Shown piece by piece: positions 1 through 8,202 of a stretch of 64,000 bases of DNA. Position numbers and translations under genes: made by a program. How positions within the stretch are numbered: position 1 is the stretch's first letter; each line of letters opens with the position of its first letter. The notes below the pieces were generated by a model that ran no database searches, was not told where the DNA came from, and saw nothing but the letters and a program-made list of their open reading frames with translations. Source of the stretch: JBBQWZ01 sp038210135 (GTDB taxonomy: Bacteria; Acidobacteriota; Terriglobia; Bryobacterales; Bryobacteraceae); assembly GCA_038210135.1 (NCBI GenBank), contig JBBQWZ010000033.1:12577-76576 (forward strand), read 5' to 3'.

Positions 1-392
1 ACGGCGCTTTTCGATCTCGGCTGCCGCAGCGCCAGGCGTCCGGTATTGCCGGTTACCTTCAGCGGAACGCGTGAGGAAGCGGAAACGATGATGGTGAGCG
101 GACCGGGCCAAAAGCGCCGCGCGAGAAGGTGGAAGCGGAGCGGAAGTTCCTTTGAGAACTCCTCCGCCATCGCCGTGTCCGTGACGAGCAACGGCAGAGC
201 GCGCTGCATTTCGCGGCCCTTGGCATCGAAAACGCGCCCGACCGCGTGCAGGTTGAACGGATCGGCGATCAGCGCGTAGAGAGCATCGGTCGGTACGGCG
301 ACCACGCCGCCGCTCCGTATCCGCGCCGCCGCCCGTTCGATCGCTTCTTCGGAAGGCTGTTCGGGATCGATTTCGATGAGGTCAGTGGGCAT
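1..392 (-). CDS. YrdC/Sua5 family threonylcarbamoyl-AMP synthase-like protein (partial, runs off window)
   Basis: The first 130 residues are in the window; the 3' end lies beyond base 1. The protein reads MPTDLIEIDP, then a GGVVAVPTDALYALIADPFN stretch that matches the PTDTVYGL nucleotide-binding motif of the YrdC/Sua5 family, then KGRE...LPLLV and FWPGPLTIIV, all in family order. The family makes threonylcarbamoyl-AMP from threonine, bicarbonate and ATP for the t6A37 modification of tRNAs. The ATG overlaps the stop of the upstream homocysteine methyltransferase gene by 11 bases, so it is probably co-transcribed. Because the C-terminus is not visible, a TsaC-like or YciO-like paralogue cannot be separated from a true Sua5. 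Confidence 0.82.
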   Translation of the reverse strand, partial: MPTDLIEIDPEQPSEEAIERAAARIRSGGVVAVPTDALYALIADPFNLHAVGRVFDAKGREMQRALPLLVTDTAMAEEFSKELPLRFHLLARRFWPGPLTIIVSASSRVPLKVTGNTGRLALRQPRSKSA

Positions 393-2277
393 CTGTCTCC
401 GCCGTCTCCGGACTGCCGAGCGCCTTGACGACGTCAATGGCCATGGAATAGCGGCCGAATGGCGCGCTCAATTGGACACCGGCTACCATGTTGCGAACGC
501 GGACCACCATCTCCTGCGCGATTGCGACGCCTTCCTGGCGAGCGCTTTCGGCGGACTCCGCTTTCCGCATCCGCTCCATGTATTCCTGGGGCACGGGGAC
601 GCGGAGTTCGTTGACCATGAATTCCGCGTTCCGGTAACTGGTGAGCGGCCAGATTCCGGCGATGAAGGGAATCCGGAAATGCTCGGTACGCTTCAAAAAC
701 GCTTCGAGCAGATCGAGGTCGAAGACCGGCTGCGTGACGATGTACTCGGCTCCGCCTTGCACTTTCCACTCGAAGCGGCGCAATTCCTCTTCGAGATTGA
801 GCGCGCCGGGGTTGGCTCCGACGCCGATTAGCAGCGCGGTCTGCGAGCCGATGGGATTGCCACCCAAGTCGAGGCCGTGATTCAGATTGTTGACGATGTT
901 GACGAGGCCGATCGCATCCACGTCGAACACCGCGGTGGCATCGGGATACGTACCCATGCGTGGCGGATCGCCGGTAATGCAGATCAGGTTCCGGACGCCG
1001 GTGGTATGGGCGCCGAGCAGTTCGCTCTGAATGCTGAGGATGTTTCGATCGCGGCAACAGAAGTGGAGCACAGCTTCGATGCCGGCCTGCTGCTGGATCA
1101 GGCCGCAGGTGACTTGCGCTGAAAGCCGGGCGCTGGCACGCGGTCCGTCCGGAACGTTGATGCAGTCAATTCCGTTATCCGCGCATAGCTTCGCGCCGGC
1201 GATCTCTTTTGAGGCGTCCACGCCGCGGGGTGGAAGGATTTCGACAAATTTAACGAACTTTCCGGCGGCAATTTTCGCGCCCAGTCCGCTTTTCAGGGCC
1301 ATCGCGACGGGCGTCATCGCTTTTGCTTTGACCTCGGGCTCGCCCACGTTGATCTGCAAAGTACGTTGCCCAGGCTGCAGGCTACGCGCTTCGCTGCGCA
1401 TTTCCTTAATGTGGTCGGCGGTGGTTCCGCAGCAGCCGCCGAGAAACTTGACGCCGGTTTGCAGGAATCGGCGCGCGTACTGCGCCATGTATTCCGGCGA
1501 GCACAAATAAATGTTGCGGCCTTCGACGCTCGCCGGAAGTCCCGCGTTCGGCATCACGCTCAGCGGCTTCGACGTCAGCGGAGCCATTCGCTCGATGGTC
1601 TCGAGCAGCAGCTTCGGACCCGAGGAGCAATTTAGTCCAATGATGTCGGCCGGCGATGCCGTCAGCAGCGACGTATAGGATTCGATGCTCGATCCGTCGC
1701 GCAACGTACCATCGTCCTCGACCGTCACCTGCGCGATGATTACCACGTCCGGACCGGCGACTTCGCGCGCGGCGAGGATCGCTTCCCGGATTTCGCTCAG
1801 GTTGTTGAAGGTTTCAAGCACCAGCAAATCCACGCCGGCTTCCATCAGCGCCTCGGTCTGCTCGCGGAACATGTTCCGCGCTTCGGCAAAGCTGGTCGGC
1901 CCCAGGGGTTCGATGCGAATACCCAGAGGTCCGATCGCGCCTGCGACGTAGGCCTGTTCGCCAGCGGCTTCGCGCGCGATCCGGACGCCGGCGAGGTTGA
2001 TGTCGCGCAGCTTTTCCGCCATCCCGAACGCGGCCAGGCGCGCGCGATTCGCGCCGAAGGTATTTGACTCGAGGATCTCGGCGCCTGCGCGCACATAGTC
2101 GGCGTGAACCTCGCGGATCAGGCCGGGCGACGACAGGTTCAGCTCGTCGTAACAGCGGTTGATGAAGATGCCCTTCGAGTAGAGGACCGTTCCCATCGCG
2201 CCATCGGCCACCATGACGCGCCCCTGATGGCGGTCGCGGAATTCTTTGGCGCGGGAAACTAAAATTTGCGTGCTCAT
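382..2277 (-). CDS. Bifunctional homocysteine S-methyltransferase / 5,10-methylenetetrahydrofolate reductase
   Basis: This 631-residue fusion has an N-terminal betaine-homocysteine-type methyltransferase barrel (about 1-310) and a C-terminal MTHFR domain (about 325-631). The first domain shows the GAMGT start of the barrel, a GLNCSSGP zinc-ligand stretch and a GGCCGTT double-cysteine motif, the usual Zn site that activates homocysteine. The second shows VEILPPRG, ICITGDPPR and AEYIVTQPVFD, as in MetF. The same architecture is known from Bacillus YitJ; it would reduce methylene-THF and methylate homocysteine to methionine in the cytoplasm. It lies nine bases after mutM in the same direction, so no separate promoter or SAM riboswitch fits in front of it. 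Confidence 0.93.
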   Translation of the reverse strand: MSTQILVSRAKEFRDRHQGRVMVADGAMGTVLYSKGIFINRCYDELNLSSPGLIREVHADYVRAGAEILESNTFGANRARLAAFGMAEKLRDINLAGVRIAREAAGEQAYVAGAIGPLGIRIEPLGPTSFAEARNMFREQTEALMEAGVDLLVLETFNNLSEIREAILAAREVAGPDVVIIAQVTVEDDGTLRDGSSIESYTSLLTASPADIIGLNCSSGPKLLLETIERMAPLTSKPLSVMPNAGLPASVEGRNIYLCSPEYMAQYARRFLQTGVKFLGGCCGTTADHIKEMRSEARSLQPGQRTLQINVGEPEVKAKAMTPVAMALKSGLGAKIAAGKFVKFVEILPPRGVDASKEIAGAKLCADNGIDCINVPDGPRASARLSAQVTCGLIQQQAGIEAVLHFCCRDRNILSIQSELLGAHTTGVRNLICITGDPPRMGTYPDATAVFDVDAIGLVNIVNNLNHGLDLGGNPIGSQTALLIGVGANPGALNLEEELRRFEWKVQGGAEYIVTQPVFDLDLLEAFLKRTEHFRIPFIAGIWPLTSYRNAEFMVNELRVPVPQEYMERMRKAESAESARQEGVAIAQEMVVRVRNMVAGVQLSAPFGRYSMAIDVVKALGSPETAETDAH

Positions 2278-2286
2278 GAAAATGCT

Positions 2287-3114
2287 TTATCGCTGGCAGC
2301 CGGGGCAGAAATACGTGGAACGGCCGCCTTGTGGAATGCGGCGGATCGCCGTTCCGCAAGTGTCACAGGCTTCGCCTTCGCGTCCATACACGGCTACCGG
2401 AAACTCGCCGACTTCGTTCGACAGATTCGAAGCAGCGCCTGAATATGGCCGTACGTAGGCGTCCATAACCGATTGTAGCGCCTCATGCAAAACCTCGACA
2501 ATTGCCGCATGCAGAGCGCGCAATTTCAGCTTGCTGACGGCGGAAATCACTTTGCGCGGATTGATCTTCGCGCGAAACAGGGCCTCCGCCGCGTAGATGT
2601 TGCCGAGGCCGACGACGCGTTTCTGGTCCAGCAGGAAGAGTTTGGCGGGCTGCTTCGACTTCGCGACGATCGCGAGGAAGGCTGCTCGCGTGAATTCCGC
2701 GTTGAGCGGCTCGGGACCGAGTCGCCCCATCGATTTTTCCAGGTCGGCGGCCGCGTGCAGGTGGATCTTACCGAGCAGGCGCGAATCCTCGAAAACCAAA
2801 CCGCGTCCGCGGTCTAATTCAAACCAGGCGCGGGCCATCGCAGGCCGGAAGCGGACGTCGGGAATCACGTAGAGCGCCCCGGTCATGCGCAGATGGACGC
2901 GCATGACGAGTCCGCCAGAGAGGCGTAGCAAGACGTTCTTCGCGCGGCGCTCCACCGCTTCGATGGTGCGCCCGCTCAGCTTCGTCTGCAAAGCGGCGGG
3001 CTTTTGCGGGCGGGTGATGGACGGACGGGTAAAATGTGCAGAGACGATTTCCGCGCCTAATGCGGTTTGGCGCAAACGCTCACAGACCGCCTCAACTTCG
3101 GGGAGTTCGGGCAC
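2287..3114 (-). CDS. mutM: Formamidopyrimidine-DNA glycosylase (Fpg/MutM)
   Basis: A 275-residue base-excision repair glycosylase that removes 8-oxoguanine and formamidopyrimidines and nicks the abasic site. The protein opens with MPELPEVE, giving the catalytic Pro and Glu right after Met. It ends in a C-terminal zinc finger of the CDTCG...CPGCQ type (final about 27 residues), with YVRPYSGAASNL before it as the H2TH/finger approach. Length is normal for the family. It sits between a Uma2 gene and the methionine-synthesis fusion, each gap about nine bases, with msrA further upstream; a repair-flavoured grouping with MsrA is suggestive but not proof of co-regulation. Confidence 0.96.
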   Translation of the reverse strand: MPELPEVEAVCERLRQTALGAEIVSAHFTRPSITRPQKPAALQTKLSGRTIEAVERRAKNVLLRLSGGLVMRVHLRMTGALYVIPDVRFRPAMARAWFELDRGRGLVFEDSRLLGKIHLHAAADLEKSMGRLGPEPLNAEFTRAAFLAIVAKSKQPAKLFLLDQKRVVGLGNIYAAEALFRAKINPRKVISAVSKLKLRALHAAIVEVLHEALQSVMDAYVRPYSGAASNLSNEVGEFPVAVYGREGEACDTCGTAIRRIPQGGRSTYFCPGCQR

Positions 3115-3123
3115 GTGGAGGGA

Positions 3124-3633
3124 TTAAAAAAGCTCGCTGAACGGAATCTCGATCGCAGGGTTCGTCGTGCGTAGCACGCCGTCGGTGACGGGGCGCATTG
3201 CGCCCCCGGATTGGATCATCGCGGTTTTGGTACGCGGATCGACGATCCAGACGAACTCTACCCCGAACTCCGCGTAGTCCTGAAGCTTCTCCTGAATGTT
3301 CGTGAAGGTGTCGCGCGGCGAAAGAATCTCAATCACGATAAATGGAGGTGCGTGAAAGACTTCTTCTTCGGGCTCACCGCCCAGGTAGACGCAGATATCG
3401 GGAACCCGAAATCTCGTTGATTTCACTTGAACACGCTGTTCAGGAAAGGCCCAGGTTTCTAACTTCGCGCGCATCAGGAAAAACAACTCAATGAACGCAC
3501 GCTGCACGCGGGTATGACTTTTTTCGCCCAAGTTCCGCTCCACCACGACGCCGTCCACGTACTCGCGGTCGCCGTCGTCGTAATCCGTCTGGAGATATTC
3601 GTCCACCGAAATTGGAGCGATTGTCTCGGCCAT
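3124..3633 (-). CDS. Uma2 family (DUF820) putative restriction-endonuclease-fold protein
   Basis: A 169-residue protein of the Uma2/DUF820 family, which has a PD-(D/E)XK nuclease fold and no established cellular role. Family hallmarks are visible: RVPDICVY (acidic residue of the core), PPFIVIEILSPRDT (E in the following strand) and KLQDYAEFGVEFVWIVDP. The start ATG gives MAETIAPISVDEYL, typical of the family N-terminus. It lies nine bases from each neighbour (msrA and mutM) in a minus-strand run. A second, interrupted Uma2 gene is at the right edge of the window, fitting the multi-copy habit of this family. Confidence 0.88.
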   Translation of the reverse strand: MAETIAPISVDEYLQTDYDDGDREYVDGVVVERNLGEKSHTRVQRAFIELFFLMRAKLETWAFPEQRVQVKSTRFRVPDICVYLGGEPEEEVFHAPPFIVIEILSPRDTFTNIQEKLQDYAEFGVEFVWIVDPRTKTAMIQSGGAMRPVTDGVLRTTNPAIEIPFSELF

Positions 3634-3642
3634 GTTCCAATT

Positions 3643-4194
3643 CTACCCCTGCGTGGTTTCCACCCGGCGGCGCGCGCCGTATCTCGTCAAAAACTTGCGC
3701 ACCTTCGGCGCCACCACGAACTGACAATACGGTTGCGCTTCGTTGTTGCGGAAATAATCCTGATGGTATTCTTCGGCGATGTAGAATTCGCTAGCGGGCT
3801 CCACTTCCGTGACGATGCCGCCAGCGAACGATTTCTTCTCGCTCAATTCGTGAATCAGCGTCTCGGCGATCTCTTTCTGTTCCGGCGTGGAATAGAAAAT
3901 AGCCGACCGGTATTGCGTTCCGACGTCGTTGCCCTGGCGGTTGCGCGTGGTCGGATCGTGAATCGCGAAGAATACTTCGAGAATGCTGCGAGCCGGCGCG
4001 ACCTCATTGTCGAAGGTCAACCGAACGACTTCGGCGTGGCCGGATTTTCCGGTGCACACGTCGCGGTAGGTTGGATTTGGCAGCGGACCGCCCATGTAGC
4101 CGGATTCGATTTTCTCGACTCCCGCCATTTGATCGAAAACCGCTTCGAGACACCAGAAGCAGCCGCCTCCCAGTGTCAAAACTTCCTGCGCCAT
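3643..4194 (-). CDS. msrA: Peptide-methionine (S)-S-oxide reductase MsrA
   Basis: A 183-residue cytoplasmic enzyme that reduces methionine-S-sulfoxide in proteins. The catalytic motif GGGCFWCLEAVF sits at about residue 9, and SGYMGG, GHAEVV, FF.IHDPTT and EYHQDYF follow in the family order. The open frame extends another 99 codons upstream, but the start at MAQEVLTLGG is preceded by a good AGGAGG Shine-Dalgarno sequence and matches MsrA N-termini, so the longer frame is rejected. It is 40 bases downstream of the ABC transporter ATPase gene and nine bases before the Uma2 gene. Confidence 0.95.
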   Translation of the reverse strand: MAQEVLTLGGGCFWCLEAVFDQMAGVEKIESGYMGGPLPNPTYRDVCTGKSGHAEVVRLTFDNEVAPARSILEVFFAIHDPTTRNRQGNDVGTQYRSAIFYSTPEQKEIAETLIHELSEKKSFAGGIVTEVEPASEFYIAEEYHQDYFRNNEAQPYCQFVVAPKVRKFLTRYGARRRVETTQG

Positions 4195-4234
4195 CCACGC
4201 CTCCTGACGGACTAGGTCAGTACCCCAACCAAGA

Positions 4235-5251
4235 TCAACTGCGAAGCGCGTCCCCCGTCTTCGCGTCGAAACGGTGCATTTTATCACTACGCAACTGGAA
4301 AAAAGCATCACTACCTTCTTCGAGGCGTACATCCGGTGTCGTTCGGATGGTGATTCGGCTCTCGCCGCACTCGAGGCGGATGATGCTTTCGTTGCCCATT
4401 TCCTCGGTGACGTAAACGGAAGCGCGATGCCAGCCTTCGCGGGAGGTGGCGCTGATCTCGATGTCCTCGGGGCGAATTCCGATAACCACATCCGGAGGCA
4501 AACCTTCGAGGCAGGGATGCGTTCCGCCGAAGAAGTTCATGGAAGGACTACCGAGGAACCCTGCGACGAACACGTTCGCGGGCTTGTGGTAAATCTCTTG
4601 TGGCGTTCCGTATTGCTGCAGGCGTCCGGCATTCATCACCGCGATCCGGTGCGCCAGCGTCATGGCTTCCGCTTGATCGTGGGTGACGTACAACGTCACC
4701 GTCTTGAGCGTGTGCTGCAGATGTTTCAGCTCGGCGCGCATATCGACGCGCAAGCGGGCGTCCAGGTTAGAGAGCGGCTCGTCCATCAGGAACGCCTTGG
4801 GTTTGCGAATGATCGCTCGCGCGAGAGCGACGCGCTGGCGTTCACCACCCGATAGGTGTTTCGGAAATCCGCCCAGCAACGGTTCGAGGCCCAGGCGCCG
4901 CGCGACGTCCTTCACTTCGGCGGCAATCTTCTCGGCCGGCATCTTCCGCACGCGCAGCGGATACCCGATGTTCGACTCGATGGTCATGTGCGGATAGAGC
5001 GCGTAGCTTTGGAACACCATCGCGATGTCGCGATCACGAGGTTCGAGCTTGGTAATGTCGCGGCCATCGAGGCGGATCGCTCCATCGTCCGGCGCTTCGA
5101 GGCCGGCGATCATGCGCAGTAGCGTCGATTTGCCGCAACCGGAGGGACCCAGCAAAACGACGAACTCGCCTTTTTCAGCCGTGAAGGATACGTTGCGCAC
5201 CGCGTAGCGCGACCCGAACAGCTTCGAGATATTGTCAACGACCAGATTCAT
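4235..5251 (-). CDS. Carbohydrate ABC transporter ATP-binding protein (UgpC/MsmK/MalK type)
   Basis: A 338-residue ATPase with Walker A GPSGCGKST, Q-loop FQSYALYPHMT, signature LSGGERQRVALARA, Walker B AFLMDEPLSNLD and the switch H in THDQ. It has a C-terminal TOBE-type regulatory region, as in sugar-importer ATPases. The ATG at MNLVVDNISK overlaps the stop of the upstream permease gene in an ATGA arrangement, which decides the start over a longer open frame. It energises the importer formed with the two permeases and the binding protein upstream. In many bacteria such ATPases serve several importers, so the substrate cannot be read from this gene. Confidence 0.94.
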   Translation of the reverse strand: MNLVVDNISKLFGSRYAVRNVSFTAEKGEFVVLLGPSGCGKSTLLRMIAGLEAPDDGAIRLDGRDITKLEPRDRDIAMVFQSYALYPHMTIESNIGYPLRVRKMPAEKIAAEVKDVARRLGLEPLLGGFPKHLSGGERQRVALARAIIRKPKAFLMDEPLSNLDARLRVDMRAELKHLQHTLKTVTLYVTHDQAEAMTLAHRIAVMNAGRLQQYGTPQEIYHKPANVFVAGFLGSPSMNFFGGTHPCLEGLPPDVVIGIRPEDIEISATSREGWHRASVYVTEEMGNESIIRLECGESRITIRTTPDVRLEEGSDAFFQLRSDKMHRFDAKTGDALRS

Positions 5252-6069
5252 CCCTTGACTGCTCCCAACGACAAACCGCGCACCAGATGTTTTTGCACGG
5301 CCGACGCGAAGATCAGCACGGGCAGCATCGCGACCACGCCTGCCGCGCTCATCGCGCCCCACTTGATTTCATATTGCGTCACGCGTGAAGCGATCCCCAC
5401 TGGCAGCGTCATGGCGGATTCGGTTTGCGACAGGATCAACGCGAATAGGAATTCGTTCCACGCGACGATCAGGCAGAATACCGCCGTCGCTGCTAAACCT
5501 GGGCGCACCAGCGGCAGCACGATGCGCCACAAGGCGCCCATGCGCGATTCGCCGTCGAGCATCGCCGCCTCTTCGAGCTCCTTCGGAACCTCGGCGAAGA
5601 ATCCGCGCATCATCCAAATCACGAACGGCAGATTGAATGCCGTGTAGACGACTACTAGCGCCGCCAGCGAATTCAGCAAGTGCAGTTCGCGCATCATCAG
5701 AAACAGCGGAACGATGGTGACGATGGGAGGCAGCATGCGCGTCGAGAGCACCCAGAAGCTTAAGCCTTGCGCCCAGTCGCGCGGCCAGGCGAAACGCGCC
5801 AATCCGTACGCCGCCGGAACGCCCAATGCCAGCGCCGCCAGCGTCGAAACGCTGGCCACGATCACTGAATTTCCGAAGAAGCGGCTGAAGCTGCCGGACG
5901 CGAATGCGTCGTAGTAGTGCTGCAAAGTCGGCGTGAATGTGAACCACTTCGGCGGCCACGCGAATTGGTCCACCTCCGACTTCAGCGAAATCGTCAGCAG
6001 CCAGTACACCGGCGCTACGGCGTAGACGAACGCGATCAGGGCGGCGAAATAGCGAAGGACCTTGCTCAT
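5248..6069 (-). CDS. Carbohydrate ABC transporter permease (MalG/UgpE type)
   Basis: A 273-residue integral membrane protein with about six predicted helices. The cytoplasmic EAA loop EEAAMLDGESRMGALWR followed by IVLPLVRPGL is the docking site for the ATPase and assigns it to the binding-protein-dependent permease family (CUT1 sugar importers). LLTISLKS near the N-terminus and the C-terminal LVRGLSLGAVKG ending match the MalG branch. Its start overlaps the stop of the other permease by four bases and its stop overlaps the ATPase start by four bases, indicating translational coupling. Confidence 0.92.
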   Translation of the reverse strand: MSKVLRYFAALIAFVYAVAPVYWLLTISLKSEVDQFAWPPKWFTFTPTLQHYYDAFASGSFSRFFGNSVIVASVSTLAALALGVPAAYGLARFAWPRDWAQGLSFWVLSTRMLPPIVTIVPLFLMMRELHLLNSLAALVVVYTAFNLPFVIWMMRGFFAEVPKELEEAAMLDGESRMGALWRIVLPLVRPGLAATAVFCLIVAWNEFLFALILSQTESAMTLPVGIASRVTQYEIKWGAMSAAGVVAMLPVLIFASAVQKHLVRGLSLGAVKG

Positions 6070-6938
6070 GAAACCCTCATGAACCGCAGCAAGCCGCGTG
6101 CGAAGAGCGTGGTCAGCAACAGGCCTACGAACGACATGGCGGCCGCGTAACCGAAGTTATAAAAACGGAACGCCGTCCGGTAGATATATAAGCTGGTCGT
6201 CTCGGTCGCGAATCCCGGACCGCCTTGCGTCAGGATGAAAATCTGATCGAAAATGCGCATCAGATCCATGGCACGCAGCAGCAGGGCGAGCGCGATGGTC
6301 GGCTTCAGCAGCGGCAGAATCACGTCCCAGAGGATCTGCCAATTCGAAGCGCCATCCATGCGGGCGGCTTCAATCGGATCCGGCGGAATCGCCTGCAAAC
6401 CGGCGCTCAACAGGAGAAATAGAAACGGAGTCCACTCCCAGATGTCGACCAGGATCACGCTGATCATGGCCGCGCCCTCGCCGCTGGTCCACGTGAGGCG
6501 CGACGTGTCGGCTCCCGCCATTTTCAGCATGCCGTTGAGCACGCCAAATTGCGGATTGTAGATCAGGCGCCACGCGACCGCGGCAACCACCGGCGGCAAC
6601 AGCATCGGAACCAGCAGGCCCGCGCGGAAGATGGATTTGCCTCGTGTCAGCGAATCGATCAGCAGCGCCAGCGTCAGGCCCAGCAAAAATTCGACCGTTA
6701 GCGCGGCGAGCGAATAGATAACCGTTTGCCACACCGAAATCAGAAAAAAGCGGTCGGTCAGCAGCCGCAGGTAATGTTCGAACGAGAAGCCGCCGGCTTG
6801 GCCGGTCAGCGAGACCTTGATCGAAAACACCATCGGATAGATCGATAGCGCGGCGAGAAGTCCGACCGCCGGAGCCGCCCAGGGAAGTCCGTGAGCCTGC
6901 TTCAGCGCTGCACGGAAAGAAGCGATCCGTCCGATCAT
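6066..6938 (-). CDS. Carbohydrate ABC transporter permease (MalF/UgpA type)
   Basis: A 290-residue membrane protein with about six transmembrane helices and the EAA loop IEAARMDGASNWQILWDVILP. The order (MalF-like then MalG-like then ATPase) and the four-base overlaps on both sides are typical of CUT1 sugar importers. The TQGGPGFATETTSLYIY stretch between the last helices is characteristic of the UgpA/MalF branch. It forms the heterodimeric pore with the next gene; the substrate is not identifiable from sequence. Confidence 0.92.
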   Translation of the reverse strand: MIGRIASFRAALKQAHGLPWAAPAVGLLAALSIYPMVFSIKVSLTGQAGGFSFEHYLRLLTDRFFLISVWQTVIYSLAALTVEFLLGLTLALLIDSLTRGKSIFRAGLLVPMLLPPVVAAVAWRLIYNPQFGVLNGMLKMAGADTSRLTWTSGEGAAMISVILVDIWEWTPFLFLLLSAGLQAIPPDPIEAARMDGASNWQILWDVILPLLKPTIALALLLRAMDLMRIFDQIFILTQGGPGFATETTSLYIYRTAFRFYNFGYAAAMSFVGLLLTTLFARGLLRFMRVS

Positions 6939-8155
6939 TTGGACCGGAGCAGGATCTGCCGAATTTCCAATTCCGCTTTCTGCATGGCTTCTTCGGGTTT
7001 CAACGTGCCGGAGTTGGCTTGCGACAGGTAGATACCGAACGCGTTCTCGACCTCATTCCACGAAGCGATGCGCGGACGCGGACGGGAAGTCTCAAGCGAC
7101 TGCAATTGTACCGGGAAGGAGTGGTACTTCTCGCGTAAGTCTTGCCGCAGAAAAACGCTCTTGCGCGTCGGCGGATTGCCGCGCATGGCGGCGTCCTTCT
7201 GGCGCTCGGCGTCGGTTGCCCAGTTGATGAACTCGAACGCGAGGGTCTTGTTCTTCGTCCCCGAAGGAACCGCCACCAGCCAGCTGCCGAGCTCCGCGAT
7301 ACCGGGATTCTTTGCCGCGGGCATCGGAGCGAATTCCACTTTGCCGACGACATTCGATTTGGCCGGGTTGTCCATGGCCGCGATCCAGGCCGGCCAGTTG
7401 ATACTCATCACCGCCGTCGACTGCAGCAGGTGGGCGGCGACCTCGTCGGCGTTGAAACCGGTATAGCCGGGCGGCGCGATCTTGCCCAGCTCGATCATGA
7501 ACTTCAATGCCTCGATCGCTTCCGGGCTGGTCAGCGAAGGCATCATGGCGGAGTTGAACATCTCGCCGCCGAAGGCCCACAGGAGGGGCATGAAGTCGGC
7601 GACCACGGCGTTGCCCGGCGCGGCGCGCATGACGTAGCCGTACATCTTTTCACCGGCGCCGATTTTCTTACCTGCTTCGAGAACGTGCTGCCATGTGTCC
7701 GGCTTGCCCAGCTTATATTTGTCGAACAGATCGCCGCGATAGAAGAACACCTGCGAATTGCCGACGTACGGTAATGCCCGATACGCGCCGGTTTTGTAGG
7801 GCAGGCGGCAGACGTCGAGGGCCGGTCCGACGAAATCCGAATCCGGATCCTTGGGTAGCGGCTCCAGGTGCTCGGCCAGCCGCGGGAACCATGGATCATC
7901 GAGCATGACGACGTCGTAAGCACCGGTGTGGCTGGTGAGGTCGAGCAGCTCTTTCTCAAACAGATTCGCGTAGGGAAGCTCGACCACCTCCGCGTGGATG
8001 CCTTTTTGCTCGGCCCATTCGAGGGCCGCGGCTTTTAGGGCACTGCCTTCCACGCCGGCGTTTACGGCGATGACGAGTGATGGCCCGCTTTTTCCGCAGG
8101 AGGAAAGAGAGCAGGCGGTCAGAAAAGTGATGAAAGCGACAAACAGGGCGCGCAC
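6935..8155 (-). CDS. ABC transporter extracellular solute-binding protein (family 1-like lipoprotein)
   Basis: A sugar-type solute-binding protein that would deliver ligand to the adjacent permeases. The N-terminus has a hydrophobic signal (ALFVAFITFLTACSLSSCGK) with a lipobox ending LSSC, suggesting a membrane-anchored lipoprotein. The body shows DVVMLDDPWFPRLAEHL, SWLVAVPSGTKNKTLAFEFINW and RGNPPTRKSVF, familiar in CUT1 binding proteins. I chose the GTG at 8155 because it gives a normal-length signal peptide; the frame stays open to an ATG at 8227, which would add 24 charged residues and overlap the upstream gene. Its stop overlaps the first permease start by four bases. Confidence 0.86.
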   Translation of the reverse strand: MRALFVAFITFLTACSLSSCGKSGPSLVIAVNAGVEGSALKAAALEWAEQKGIHAEVVELPYANLFEKELLDLTSHTGAYDVVMLDDPWFPRLAEHLEPLPKDPDSDFVGPALDVCRLPYKTGAYRALPYVGNSQVFFYRGDLFDKYKLGKPDTWQHVLEAGKKIGAGEKMYGYVMRAAPGNAVVADFMPLLWAFGGEMFNSAMMPSLTSPEAIEALKFMIELGKIAPPGYTGFNADEVAAHLLQSTAVMSINWPAWIAAMDNPAKSNVVGKVEFAPMPAAKNPGIAELGSWLVAVPSGTKNKTLAFEFINWATDAERQKDAAMRGNPPTRKSVFLRQDLREKYHSFPVQLQSLETSRPRPRIASWNEVENAFGIYLSQANSGTLKPEEAMQKAELEIRQILLRSK

Positions 8156-8202
8156 GATCTTCGAGTGTAACCTACCTGTAACGAGGGCTGAAGTGCGATT
8201 GC